Source: Thermohalobaculum xanthum (GTDB lineage Bacteria; Pseudomonadota; Alphaproteobacteria; Rhodobacterales; Rhodobacteraceae). From it: 64,000 bases of DNA. This document shows, piece by piece, positions 45,444-54,468 of this stretch. Numbering within the stretch: the stretch's first letter is position 1; each line of letters opens with the position of its first letter. Location of the stretch: the NCBI RefSeq assembly GCF_016623495.1, contig NZ_JAEHHL010000006.1:248001-312000 (forward strand), given 5' to 3'. The notes below the pieces were generated by a model. The model had not been told where the DNA came from, searched no databases, and saw only the letters and a list, made by a program, of their open reading frames with translations. The translations under genes were made by a program, and so were the position numbers.

Positions 45444-45573
45444 GGGGCGCGACCACAGGAGTAGATACGCGGGCCTTGTGCGACAGCTGGTGTTATCGCG
45501 CAAGGGTGGTGCGGACAACTGGTAGTTGAGTCGGCAGTGCGAGAGCCGCTCCCATCGATGTCCGCGGAAGAGT

Positions 45574-46428
45574 TTAACTGGCTTTCCGGATAACGGCAGC
45601 GAACAAACCATTGTGCCAAGCGCTTTCCGAAGCCGAGCGATGCGCATGGGTGTTGTCATCCGTCGTCCGGAGCTCGATCGCAAACTCAACCTCAGCGCCA
45701 AGTGTGGAAAGAGCCCGCAGCGTGCCAAGCCTGACACTTGCCCAGTTCCAGTCATCCACCAACAGGATGTGGTCACGGCTCAAAGCCGGTTGCGGTAGCA
45801 CGATCCCATCATAGTGATCAGATTCAGAGTGAGGGCCGTCGAAGAGAAACAGGTCGAACGTGCCGAGGTCCGCAAAGTTGACCTGCCTGAAGTCGCTCTC
45901 GATCAGTCGAACGCGACCCGTCAGTTTGAACGCACGCAAGTTCTCCCGAAACTCATTGGCTGAGCCGCCGAACTCGGACCAGTTGTCCACGCAGACAGCT
46001 TCGCATTCGTTGTTCGTGAGCGCAGAGATCACGGTACTGCCGTGCCAGGAGCCGATCTCTAGATACCGTGCAACATTTAGTCTGCCAACAAGCGAGTTGA
46101 GGAAACTTCGGTAGGCGAGCCCCGACATCCCCTTGATCTGCGCCACACCCTCGGTCAGCTGAGATGGTCGAGCCAGCGAGGCAACGAACGCGGCGTAGAG
46201 CCCTCGAGCGGCATCCGATCCTTCGCTATCTCCATGGAGACGAAGCGCAGAGAACGGGTAGCTGGGTTGTAAGATGCGGGAGAGAAGTGCCTTCCTGAGC
46301 TTTCGCTCTTTCATGCCAATGCGCGCTTGGGCGGCAGGAACAAGAATTCGCTCGCGACCCGAGCGGACAATCGGAACGAGAAACGGAAGACTGGTCTTTA
46401 TTGCGTTCCTTAGGTTCTGGCTCAGCAT
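45574..46428 (-). CDS. Class I SAM-dependent methyltransferase (TIGR/family 24-like)
   Basis: The 284-residue protein has the O-methyltransferase-like core: YLEIGSWHGSTVISALTNNE near 122-141 is the SAM motif I, VDNWSEFGG near 146 the acidic strand 2 end, and DLFLFDGPHSESDHYDGIVL near 190-209 motif IV with the Asp pair. Such methyltransferase-24 proteins are frequent in EPS and cell-wall loci, often acting on sugars. The substrate is unknown. ATG 46428 with AGAGG seven bases upstream is preferred to 46449. It is downstream of the nucleotidyltransferase on the same strand but separated by about 520 bp. Confidence 0.8.
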   Translation of the reverse strand: MLSQNLRNAIKTSLPFLVPIVRSGRERILVPAAQARIGMKERKLRKALLSRILQPSYPFSALRLHGDSEGSDAARGLYAAFVASLARPSQLTEGVAQIKGMSGLAYRSFLNSLVGRLNVARYLEIGSWHGSTVISALTNNECEAVCVDNWSEFGGSANEFRENLRAFKLTGRVRLIESDFRQVNFADLGTFDLFLFDGPHSESDHYDGIVLPQPALSRDHILLVDDWNWASVRLGTLRALSTLGAEVEFAIELRTTDDNTHAHRSASESAWHNGLFAAVIRKAS

Positions 46429-46946
46429 CGCTACCTCTAAGGCAAACAATCAAAGCGGCCACCGCCGAAACAAGTAGAACAGCTTTGCATCTGATAGTTC
46501 AAGCATCATAAACCAAGAAAGTTCGATATTGTCGCCCGCTTGAACCGCGCGGCCAGTGTTGACGCCTAGAGCACCTTATTCGGTTGGGTATGGTTTCATT
46601 ATCTCAATCAGCACATAATGAAGATATGTGCCTGCTTGGTCTTCGTGTGTTCGTATATTAAAGTAAATGGAACAGTAATAGAGTCGGCCCGCTAAGCCCT
46701 TAAGCCTGGGTCGGGGTCGCCGAGAGGAGAGCGCCAGCAATCTGTGTCCGCGCATGTGCAAGCCCATTAAATGATCGACTCGTGCTCACGGGCCATTAAC
46801 GTCAGTACGTCGTAGAGGTGAGACCGTAGCCCGATCCTCAAGTTGTCGGCGCCGCAAGAAATTCAATCTGCTTCAGCCCTGTCTGGCGTCAGGATGTTTG
46901 CTACGACAACTCAAGATGCGCGGATGCATTTGCCGCGCGAAGTTGT
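46429..46946. other. Non-coding, relatively AT-rich stretch
   Basis: These 518 bp between two minus-strand genes show no supported gene, repeat or RNA fold. GC is visibly lower around 46450-46680 (for example TCGTATATTAAAGTAAATGG), in keeping with a promoter for the methyltransferase gene. Confidence 0.45.
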
Positions 46947-47930
46947 TCATCGCCGCAACCGCCGTGATACATAATGTGCCGCACCGCGCAGAAAATGCGT
47001 CACCTGGATCGGGAAGCGCGGCGCATTGTCAAAGGCGCGATTTAGGTCGACGCTTGCCCTGATCGGGTTTGGCCAGCGCGCGGCGATTTCGTCGGGTAGG
47101 CGAAGCGGATTGGAGCGGAAGGTTTGCGACAGCCTAGGGCGTGGCATGCTCGCGGACCACGGCTTTCTGCACTCGGTTTCTGCGGTGTCGATAAACCAGT
47201 CTGGGATGACGATGTTACGCAGTGCGTTCGGGACAATATCCCGCAGTTCTGGTGCGACCATCCGTTCTGCCAGCCGCACCGTACAGAGAACCCAGCCGCG
47301 AACCAGCGGGTTCTCACCGAGCGCGAGCTCCCAGTCGAGGTCGCCTTCCTTCGCTTTCGCGATCGCGGCCACGTCCTCGAGAGACCGTCGGCGCGCCCCG
47401 CCGTCGCCCAGGAAATGCAATGCGCAGATCCGGAGGTGGTGTTCGGGGCACGGGACCAGAATTGCTCTCTTTCCGTCGATCAGAGCCGGTCTCGCTCGCG
47501 AGAAGGCCTCATCAATATCCAGTCGAAACTTTCCAAGATCCCTGTGCAGATCGATCACAACCTTGAGATGCCGAGCTCCCGCGGAAATCAACACGATGTT
47601 GGTTCGGTCTTCGATCTCCCATCGGGGTGGAGAGGGGCTCCCAGAGAGCTTTTCGAGGGTTGTCAGCGTCGCTTCAAAGAGCCCTGGCTCAGCACAAAGA
47701 TCGATGTCTCCCATCCCGCGTGCCTCGGGAGAGGAATAGTACTGAGCGACGGCCCAACCTTTCAGTAAGAGCGGTCTTAGGCCCGTCGCCTCCAAATGCT
47801 CGCTGATGTAGGATAAGGCGGCCTCGCGCCTTGCGAGTGCGAAGAGATCGCCCTGCCTGTTTTCGGCCGGCTCGACCTGTGATTGTTCGCCGACCCATCG
47901 CAAACTAATGCCGGGTCCTAGAAGGGCCAC
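46947..47930 (-). CDS. Nucleotidyltransferase-family protein (PF14907-like)
   Basis: The 327-residue protein resembles the 'uncharacterised nucleotidyltransferase' family: LRPLLLKGWAVAQYYSSPEA followed by RGMGDIDLCAEP gives the G(S/W)...D-x-D metal-binding pattern, then VIDLHRDLGKF supplies the third acidic residue, and the rest is helical. Members sit beside PqqD- and HprK-like genes in natural-product and polysaccharide loci; no reaction is known. An open frame extends to 48068 but overlaps the PqqD-like gene by 150 bp, so I take GTG 47930 (GGGGA nine bases upstream, 13-bp overlap with the PqqD gene's stop). Confidence 0.75.
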   Translation of the reverse strand: MALLGPGISLRWVGEQSQVEPAENRQGDLFALARREAALSYISEHLEATGLRPLLLKGWAVAQYYSSPEARGMGDIDLCAEPGLFEATLTTLEKLSGSPSPPRWEIEDRTNIVLISAGARHLKVVIDLHRDLGKFRLDIDEAFSRARPALIDGKRAILVPCPEHHLRICALHFLGDGGARRRSLEDVAAIAKAKEGDLDWELALGENPLVRGWVLCTVRLAERMVAPELRDIVPNALRNIVIPDWFIDTAETECRKPWSASMPRPRLSQTFRSNPLRLPDEIAARWPNPIRASVDLNRAFDNAPRFPIQVTHFLRGAAHYVSRRLRR

Positions 47931-48463
47931 ACCGGGCAATCCCCAACCTCGCTCATTGGAAGGCACTGGTAATCCGACCCGCAGTTGCCGGGCTCGGGGC
48001 CGAGCCTCGGCTTGCCACATACTAAGCCGGTCGTTCCATTGGGATCGCAAAAGGTCTGAGACTTGCAAATTTGTCCCACTAGCGTCGCCGCCTGAGCCGG
48101 CGTTGGCGCGAGGATTGACGTCACGATCGGTATCGATGCCGCCGCGCCGAGGCCCGCGCCGCGCAGAATCTCACGGCGGGAGGGATGAGAACCGCGCGGA
48201 GAGCGGAAAGCCGATGCATTCTCTAGCAGGTTCGCACGCGCGAGCCGGTCGAGCGCGAGGCGTGTGACTGTCTCATCTTGCCCCAGCTCCGCTGCAATCG
48301 CCGATAAGCTATGAGTGCCGTCGCAGAGGTTGAAAACTGCCGACGCGGCGCCGTTCAAAGAATTTGCGCGATCTGTCGCGATCTCATAGACAACGGTATC
48401 GTCCCCTGCTGCGTGGACAATCACGCCTTCGCGCCGAGCTCGCGGGTAGTCAGACTGTGTCAT
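47918..48463 (-). CDS. PqqD-like domain fused to a Tat signal and six-cysteine tail
   Basis: The 181-residue protein has three parts. Residues 5-82 form a PqqD/RRE-type winged-helix fold (VYEIATDRANSLNGAASAVF, LCDGTHSLSAIAAELG). Residues 93-125 form a twin-arginine signal (SRREIL, then GAGLGAAASIPIVTSILAP and TPAQA). The last 56 residues are a small Cys-rich segment with Cys133, 139, 149, 161, 167 and 176. PqqD domains bind leader peptides of modified peptides; here the domain is joined in cis to a peptide apparently exported by Tat, perhaps as a folded or cofactor-loaded unit. Lies between an HprK-like and a nucleotidyltransferase gene. Function unknown. Confidence 0.8.
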   Translation of the reverse strand: MTQSDYPRARREGVIVHAAGDDTVVYEIATDRANSLNGAASAVFNLCDGTHSLSAIAAELGQDETVTRLALDRLARANLLENASAFRSPRGSHPSRREILRGAGLGAAASIPIVTSILAPTPAQAATLVGQICKSQTFCDPNGTTGLVCGKPRLGPEPGNCGSDYQCLPMSEVGDCPVWPF

Positions 48464-48486
48464 CCAAGCCGCCTCCGAACATATGT

Positions 48487-49404
48487 CTACGCGACGCAGG
48501 CAAGTCGTTCAGTCATCTTGAGTATTCTCTCGGCCACCTCGGAAGCGTCTCCGCGCGCCGATCGTACGATCCGCGCATGCTCCGAGACGGTCGCCAGCGT
48601 TCGCAACGATCGGGCAGGTTCCAATCTTACCGCCACAGTGTTCGAAATCAACCCGAGCACGCCTTCGCCGGATGAGAGCGTCCGTGGCCGCCAGTATGCT
48701 CCTTGTTTGTAGTTTGCAAGAATTACAAGGCTAATTCGGGTAGCCGCTTCGGCCTGACGGCCGCCAATCTCAGTGACAGGTATATTCGCGATGTCCATCG
48801 AGCTCGCCGCCCTCACCGAGAGTGGCTTTGGATAGGGATGCACGCAGCCCTTGTCATCGATGACAGCGAACTCGTCCGAGTAGTATTCGGCGCCCGCCCG
48901 AACGAGCTCGCGGACCAGGGTCGTCTTGCCGCTGTGCGAACGTCCGGGAATGACGATTGCCTTGCCGTCCAGTGCAACGACACCGGCATGTACGAAGATC
49001 TTATCCGGCGAACATGCGGCCACGGCGATCGGAACCCACGTCTCGAACCCTGAGATCACGTCGGTCTGCTTGCGCGATCTCACGAGTCGCGTGTGGTTCT
49101 GGTAGAGCATGTGAAAGGTGCGGACACGAGAATGCTGAATCCGGCCACCCGGGACAGCAGAGAAGATCTGATCCGCAACCTCACCGTGATACGGCTTGGC
49201 GGCTTCCGGCACGCGATTGCGCAACTGCTCGAGGAGTTCAAAGTCTTTCGATCGGACAGAAATCCGCGAACCGTAACACTCAAAAGAGAAATGATGCTGC
49301 CATTCGAGCTTGTTCAGGTTGTCATAACATGGCGTATGCCATCGCTCTGAGAGCGCTGGCGCCGGCGTGTCGTGCTGAATGTGAATCTTGAGCTGACTAG
49401 GCAT
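48487..49404 (-). CDS. HPr kinase-like (HprK-related) P-loop protein
   Basis: The 305-residue protein has the HprK C-terminal fold: P-loop GRSHSGKTTL at 154-163, an acidic segment YYSDEFAVIDDKG near 175-186 that matches the HPr kinase active region, and a 140-residue N-terminal domain unlike HprK. Such HprK-related proteins accompany PqqD-like and nucleotidyltransferase genes in several bacteria; the phosphate acceptor is unknown. No HPr gene is present here. The gene follows the tyrosine kinase: an in-frame ATG at 49509 overlaps its stop by 4 bp, and 49416 is another candidate, but conserved sequence begins after 49404. The PqqD-like gene follows after 23 bp. Confidence 0.78.
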   Translation of the reverse strand: MPSQLKIHIQHDTPAPALSERWHTPCYDNLNKLEWQHHFSFECYGSRISVRSKDFELLEQLRNRVPEAAKPYHGEVADQIFSAVPGGRIQHSRVRTFHMLYQNHTRLVRSRKQTDVISGFETWVPIAVAACSPDKIFVHAGVVALDGKAIVIPGRSHSGKTTLVRELVRAGAEYYSDEFAVIDDKGCVHPYPKPLSVRAASSMDIANIPVTEIGGRQAEAATRISLVILANYKQGAYWRPRTLSSGEGVLGLISNTVAVRLEPARSLRTLATVSEHARIVRSARGDASEVAERILKMTERLACVA

Positions 49405-49505
49405 GTGGCATGTCATAGTCAATCGGCTCTTTCGGGGCGCCTTCCTCTCCCCCCGTTGGACAGAGCCAGTTCTCGTGGCCCGGTGATGCGCTGCCATTCG
49501 GCGCG

Positions 49506-51728
49506 TCATGCCGAATAATACTTCCCCAAGCCGTAACCACGCGTACCGTAACCGTAGTAGCCATAGATATCCATCCGCTTTGGATCGACGCGCGTCAGCG
49601 CGAGAACCGAGACATGCACGCTCGCCTGGCTAAGTGAACCAAGTCCAGTTTTCACCATGCGCTTGGACGTCCGGTTCCAGCGGACCGCGTAGACGGTAGC
49701 ATCTGCATGCTGCGCGAGAACGCGCGCGTCGGGCACAGCGAGAACAGGTGGTGAATCTAACACGACTAGATCATATTGCTCGCGCGCTTCCGAAATCAAT
49801 CGCTGGAACTGATCCGACTCGAAGAGGTCCACGGGCGTGACCTTACCCCCCTCGGCAAGCACAACGTGCAGACCTGTTCGCTCGTCGATGATGCGAGCGT
49901 CCTCGAAACTTGTGGCGCCGCTCAGGATGCTCACGAGCCCATCTTTGCCGGACGAGTCGAAGAATTTGCTCAGAACGCGCCGGCGCAGATCCGCGTCCAC
50001 GAGCAGAACTCGCTTGCCTGCGAGTGCCGTCGTCTGGGCAAGGGCTGCGGCCAGAACGCTTTTGCCCTCTTCCGGAACTGACGAAGTCACGAGCACCACT
50101 TTCGGCGCGACATCGACATTCGAGAGCTGGATTGCCGTGCGTAAACTACGTACTGCTTCGGCAAGCCTCGAGCCTGGTTTCTCCACGACCTCCTCGAGCA
50201 CTGCCTTCGCATGACGTGTTGGCCCGTTCGGAATGACGCTGATCACCGAATGCCCGCTCGCCGCCTCGAGTTCCTCAGGCGTGCGGATGCTCGTCCGCAC
50301 GGCGTTGAAGGCGAGAACGACAATAATGGCGAGGCCTATTCCCTTCAGCCCCCCCTTGAGGGAGTCTCGCGTCTTGTTCGTGAAGATTGGCGTCCCCAGT
50401 CCGTGCGCCAGCGTTAAAACACTAACGTCCGATCGCTCTGTGCCCTGTCGAACAGACATCTCCTTCAGTCGACTGAGAAACGATTCATAGATCACTCGGG
50501 CCGCGTCCGCTTCGCGTTTCAACTGCTGCATGGTGATGAGATCGGAGGACTGCGCGCCGACCTGTGCATCGAGTTCGGAAACCGCGGCGGCGAGGTCGCG
50601 CGCACGGCCCTCAGTGCGTTCTGCCTGGGAGCCAAGCGAGACGATCAATTGAACGAAGAGTGCATCGAACTCGTTAAGTGTGCTCTCGTCCGGACCATCG
50701 CGGCTTAGGTCCTTTGCCAGACGCTGAAGCTGCGGGTCGGCTGCGATGCGTGCGATACCTTCGAAATCGTCATTTCTCCTGAATTCTTCCAAGCTGGAGA
50801 TCTGCTGTCGCAAACGCTTGGAGCTCTCTTCGAGCTCCGCCTGCTGGTCGCGCATTGCCTTCAGTTGCAATCTCCCCGCAACGAGAGCTTCCTCCCCGAG
50901 GAGTGATGCATCCGCCGCAAAGTCGGCAACCTTCGCTTCCGCAGTTTCCAGTTCAGCTTTCAGTTCGGTGACACGTTCACCAAGCCAGACGATCGATTCT
51001 TCGATCTCGTTGAAACTTCTTTCGCGCTGGGAGGCCACATATTCCTGCGCCACGGCGTTAACAATCGCAGGCGCCAGCTCTGGTGAAAGTGTTTGGGCTG
51101 AGATGAGGAAGACGTACGAGCCTTCGACATGGCGCGTTGAGACCACATCGCGCAGCGCCCTCACGGCCGCAGACTCCTCTGCTTCTGGTGAGTTGGGAGC
51201 TAGGGTGAAGGAGCGGCGCGGAGTCGCATCGCGGAATGGTTCGGTCACCGCAGAAAATAGCTTATCCAGCAACGAGGCCGACGGTGCCTGCGGCGGAGGA
51301 GCGATCGAAGGATTGAATTCCCAGTGGTTCTGAAGTTCGAGGGCTCGGACCACGCGTCGCACTAGTTCTTCGGATTGCAGCCTGCGCAATTCGGTGTTGA
51401 TGCTCGCGGCGCTGGAGATGTAATATCGAGCGCGGTTCGGCATCCCGAGAGGGTCCTGATCGTTACCTACGTTCAGGATGACTTGCGCCGAAGCAGTGTA
51501 ACGGGGCACCTGCTTTGACGCCTCCCAAGCGGTGAGTGCCATCCAGATCAGCCCGCAAAGCAGGATAAACCACTTATTCATCCAAACGAGATGAAGGATC
51601 GCACGAATGTCGAGGCCGTCTGTTTCGCCCTCGAGCGGCGGCCCGGAAGATTGCACTCTGTCACCCGCGCTCCAAGCCGGTGGTGAGCGCTTCGGCTCTC
51701 GCCAAGGATCATTGGGCTTGAAGTTCAA
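49506..51728 (-). CDS. wzc: Polysaccharide co-polymerase and bacterial tyrosine kinase (Wzc/ExoP-like)
   Basis: The 740-residue inner-membrane protein sets chain length and phosphorylates itself. Domains: Wzz N-terminus with TM1 (KWFILLCGLIWMALTAW, about 52-68), a long periplasmic coiled-coil region (about 235-420), TM2 (GIGLAIIVVLAFNAV, about 470-485), and a BY-kinase domain with Walker A VTSSVPEEGKS near 549, Walker A' VLLVDADLRR near 580 and Walker B LVVLDSPPV near 650. The C-terminus has a Tyr cluster YGYYGYGTRGYGLGKYY for autophosphorylation. Partner of Wza. First gene of the minus-strand unit leading into HprK-like, PqqD-like and nucleotidyltransferase genes. Confidence 0.92.
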   Translation of the reverse strand: MNFKPNDPWREPKRSPPAWSAGDRVQSSGPPLEGETDGLDIRAILHLVWMNKWFILLCGLIWMALTAWEASKQVPRYTASAQVILNVGNDQDPLGMPNRARYYISSAASINTELRRLQSEELVRRVVRALELQNHWEFNPSIAPPPQAPSASLLDKLFSAVTEPFRDATPRRSFTLAPNSPEAEESAAVRALRDVVSTRHVEGSYVFLISAQTLSPELAPAIVNAVAQEYVASQRERSFNEIEESIVWLGERVTELKAELETAEAKVADFAADASLLGEEALVAGRLQLKAMRDQQAELEESSKRLRQQISSLEEFRRNDDFEGIARIAADPQLQRLAKDLSRDGPDESTLNEFDALFVQLIVSLGSQAERTEGRARDLAAAVSELDAQVGAQSSDLITMQQLKREADAARVIYESFLSRLKEMSVRQGTERSDVSVLTLAHGLGTPIFTNKTRDSLKGGLKGIGLAIIVVLAFNAVRTSIRTPEELEAASGHSVISVIPNGPTRHAKAVLEEVVEKPGSRLAEAVRSLRTAIQLSNVDVAPKVVLVTSSVPEEGKSVLAAALAQTTALAGKRVLLVDADLRRRVLSKFFDSSGKDGLVSILSGATSFEDARIIDERTGLHVVLAEGGKVTPVDLFESDQFQRLISEAREQYDLVVLDSPPVLAVPDARVLAQHADATVYAVRWNRTSKRMVKTGLGSLSQASVHVSVLALTRVDPKRMDIYGYYGYGTRGYGLGKYYSA

Positions 51729-52099
51729 CGGTACACTGCCTTCTGGACCTTCGCGGCAACTTCCGCCGTTACGCTACGCATGCCAAGTTGTTCCGTCACT
51801 CAGATCAGAGACGTTGAACGATCCTTCGAAAACCGCCGAACGTCTTGCGTACACCGGCGTCGCGTCAACCCTAGCGAAGGTGTCACGCCATTTGGGCGCT
51901 AATCACGAAGAGTTATCATTCAGTTCTCATCATGCAGTAAATCGGTCGTTTCGACAACTCCCGTTGCCGCGCGAGAGCTGCAGGCGGACGCTCGGGGCAT
52001 ACTGTCAGAGATGCCTTTCGATCTGCCGTGCAGCAGTCCTAAACCCGTTGGGCGTAAACGTCCCGTTCCGTGAAATAGGCTTCCGTAGCGAGCCGCGCG
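51729..52099. other. Promoter side of wzc; no gene seen
   Basis: Between the wzc start and the IS3 remnant lie 371 bp with no supported gene. The region must hold the wzc promoter. The ORF frames that cross it show no family resemblance. Confidence 0.45.
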
Positions 52100-52588
52100 A
52101 CTTCCGGTCGGGGCAGCCCGTTTGCCTGCTAGCCCAAGCATCCTGGATGAATTCATCCGTGAATCTCTTGCGATCCAGGGCAGACAATCTCTTGCGATCC
52201 GGGGCAGACGCAAGCTGAACATCGACTGATGTGATCGATCTTCTGGCGGATCTGTTCATCCTGCGCGGCGTGCCCGGCCTCATTTGTTCAGATAGCGGCC
52301 TGAGTTCTTCGCTGAGAGGGGCAGGTCTGGATAACTGCCGTGTGCGCTAAGACCGCCTAAATCGACCCCAGATCACCCCGGGGGAACGAGTGCCGGGAGA
52401 GCTTCTATGGGAGGCTCCGCGACGAGTCCCTCAACGCCGAGGTCTTGTACTCGCTGCGAGAAGCACAGATCCTGATCGAGCAGCGGTGCCGCCGATACAA
52501 CACCGTCCGGTCGCGCAGTGCTCTCGGATAGCGCCCGCCTGCGCCGGAGATGATCACCTCAATGGACCGCACGACCGCCATGCATTAG
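52100..52588 (+). mobile_element. Decayed IS3-family element (transposase OrfB), plus orientation
   Basis: Pieces of an IS3-type DDE transposase can be read in successive + frames: SILDEFIRESLAI (about 52137-52175), RGRRKLNID, then after a frame change DVIDLLADLFILRGVPGLIC, then RESFYGRLRDESLNAEVLYS and LREAQILIEQRCRRYNTVRS with SALG, an in-frame TAG at 52529, and RPPAPEMITSMDRTTAMH ending at TAG 52586. Intact relatives read CESFNSKLRDELLN and RRHYNTVRPHSALGYRPPAPE. Frameshifts and stops make it inactive. Its 3' end matches that of the remnant at 31840-32217. Confidence 0.8.
52162..52209 (+). repeat. 24-bp tandem duplication inside the IS3 remnant
   Basis: Two adjacent 24-bp copies (52162-52185 and 52186-52209) differ at one base. 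Each begins AATCTCTTGCGATCC and encodes SLAI(Q/R)GR. The duplication keeps the reading frame but doubles a conserved transposase segment, so it arose during decay. Confidence 0.8.
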
Positions 52589-52803
52589 TAATTATACTCG
52601 ACCGACTAATCTGGGCCGCTCGGAGATGGTGTAGGGAAGTATGTTTGGCGTGAAGCGGCAGTCACCTCCATCTGATCGCGAGGGCATGAAAATTCTGGAC
52701 TCGACGGCACAATTGGTCCATGAGGGTTATAATTTATCCCGCGAATTCGGGGGTCAATATGTTAAATGAAATACACACAGCAATATATATAGATTAAATC
52801 AAA

Positions 52804-53745
52804 ATGAAGGCCAGCATAATTATCCCAACTATCAATCGTTTTGAGCTTATTATTGAAACTGTTATGTATATATTGGATCAGGACTACGAAGATTTTGAGG
52901 TTATTGTCGCTGACCAAAACAAAAATTGGCCCAATGAGTTTGAGTATTTGAGAAAAAAAATCCTGGATGACTCTAGAGTTTTGTGGATTAATATACCCAC
53001 ATTGGGAGTCGTGGGCGCAAGACAGCAAGCCTCTGCCATTTCATCTGGAAAGGTATTAATTTTTATTGACGATGATGTTATAATTAAAGATGATGGGTTT
53101 GTTGCAAAACATATGCGCAACTATAAAGATGAAAACATAGCGGCAGTCTGTGGTCGTGAGGTGGTGTCCAGGAGCGCCGATATTCATGCGCTCGCTCAAG
53201 GGCCGGAGTATCCAATTGAAGTAGATGGAATACCACCGGCTGTACAGCCGCTTACTTTTCCCCGTAATTCTAAAGTTCGGCAAGAAGTTTGCACGTTTTG
53301 CACGTGCAACTCCTCAGTTCGGCGCGAAAACTTTATGGAAATTGGTGGATTTGATGAAAATTTTCAGGGCGCAAGTTACGGAGATGATTATGATTTTGTT
53401 ATCCGATTGCACGATAGTGGAAAAAAAATTATCTTCGACCCATCACCTGAATTAATTCATCTGCAGGCCAAAGCGGGAGGGCTACGCCTTTCCGTACAAA
53501 GCTCAAGGTTTTCAGAGCATGATAAAGCGTTAAGCGGGTGGATCTTTCTTCTGCGGCACGGGCAGCGTGGGTGGCGGCTTTATCTACTCTGGAACTGGGT
53601 CTTGCGCCGCACCGTGTTTCTAAAATGGAATCTCGTGCATTTTTGGCGCATACCGATCGCCGTCTTCGGGCTTGGTAAAGCGTATTTCTCCGCGCGGAAA
53701 GCTGTGAGAGCCGGACCGCGTTCACGCTTCTCGGGTCGCCGGTAG
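52804..53745 (+). CDS. GT2-family glycosyltransferase with mosaic base composition
   Basis: The 313-residue protein is a GT-A glycosyltransferase: SIIIPTINRFELIIETVMYI at the N-terminus, then EVIVADQNKN, the metal-binding IDDDV at about 91-95, and GASYGDDYDFVIRLHDSGKK near 195-214 with the acceptor-side acidic residues. It transfers an unknown sugar at the inner-membrane face during polymer assembly. The first about 220 codons are AT-rich and the last about 90 (from near 53470) are GC-rich like the host genome, so the gene may be a recombinant. It starts 215 bp after the IS3 remnant and is the first gene of the low-GC block. Confidence 0.85.
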   Translation: MKASIIIPTINRFELIIETVMYILDQDYEDFEVIVADQNKNWPNEFEYLRKKILDDSRVLWINIPTLGVVGARQQASAISSGKVLIFIDDDVIIKDDGFVAKHMRNYKDENIAAVCGREVVSRSADIHALAQGPEYPIEVDGIPPAVQPLTFPRNSKVRQEVCTFCTCNSSVRRENFMEIGGFDENFQGASYGDDYDFVIRLHDSGKKIIFDPSPELIHLQAKAGGLRLSVQSSRFSEHDKALSGWIFLLRHGQRGWRLYLLWNWVLRRTVFLKWNLVHFWRIPIAVFGLGKAYFSARKAVRAGPRSRFSGRR

Positions 53746-53991
53746 GGTCTGCAGTTGCGGCGCCCTCCCGCTTCACTTGAGTTTAAGTGAACCACGGAGT
53801 TGAGACGCGGGCAGATCAGATTGATGGGAGCCGGGAAACCCTGACCACTCGAAATCTTTCCCTTTTTGTTACTTGTTCGCGGTCTCGCGCGCCGCTAGCG
53901 TTCAAATATGAACGCTCCTGCGAGCGTACTGTTGCGAAAACTGCCGAGGGGCGCCGAGTCACCCAGCGTGCGGTAGCTTTGTCTCCGCACT

Positions 53992-54357
53992 ATGGCGTCG
54001 CTCGCTCACCCATTGCCCAACAATCACGACGACATCAGATTCCGGATCTTGCGCCTGATCGAGCAGAATCCGGAGATCTCGCAGCGACAGCTCTCAAGAG
54101 AAGTGGGGGTCAGTCTGGGCAAGCTCAACTATTGCATCCAGGCGCTCGTCGAGAAGGGCGAGGTCAAGATCAAGAACTTCAGGGTGTCGCCAAACAAGCT
54201 TCAGTATGCCTACCTCCTCACGCCCGCCGGATTAGCCGCAAAAGCCAGCCTCACGGCGGGGTTTCTGCGCCGAAAACAAGCCGAATATGATGAACTGAAA
54301 GCGGAGATCGAAGAGCTGTCGAAGGAACTCGATCCACACAAGCGCTCGAATGGCTGA
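53992..54357 (+). CDS. MarR-like EPS-associated winged-helix regulator
   Basis: The 121-residue protein has a winged helix at about 12-78 (RILRLIEQNPEISQRQLSRE, then VGVSLGKLNYCIQALVEKGE with the recognition helix) followed by a charged C-terminal helix (FLRRKQAEYDELKAEIEELS) suited to dimerisation. It matches the 'MarR family EPS-associated transcriptional regulator' type (TIGR04176) that is found next to ABC export genes in polysaccharide loci. It may repress or activate the Wzm/Wzt operon immediately downstream. ATG 53992 opens the domain. Targets are not shown by sequence. Confidence 0.85.
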   Translation: MASLAHPLPNNHDDIRFRILRLIEQNPEISQRQLSREVGVSLGKLNYCIQALVEKGEVKIKNFRVSPNKLQYAYLLTPAGLAAKASLTAGFLRRKQAEYDELKAEIEELSKELDPHKRSNG

Positions 54358-54468
54358 AAAGCCATCTGTCTCGGTGCGGCTGGTGACGCAGCTCTCCGCG
54401 ACCAGCATTGCGGGCTCTCACGAGGGCTCACAACCTGAGCCTTTGAATTCAGAGAGCTGCCCTAGGCC

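Noticed and set aside
47931-48068. N-terminal 46 codons of the nucleotidyltransferase frame
   Set aside because: They overlap the conserved Cys-rich end of the PqqD-like gene in another frame and show no conservation; the GTG at 47930 fits better.
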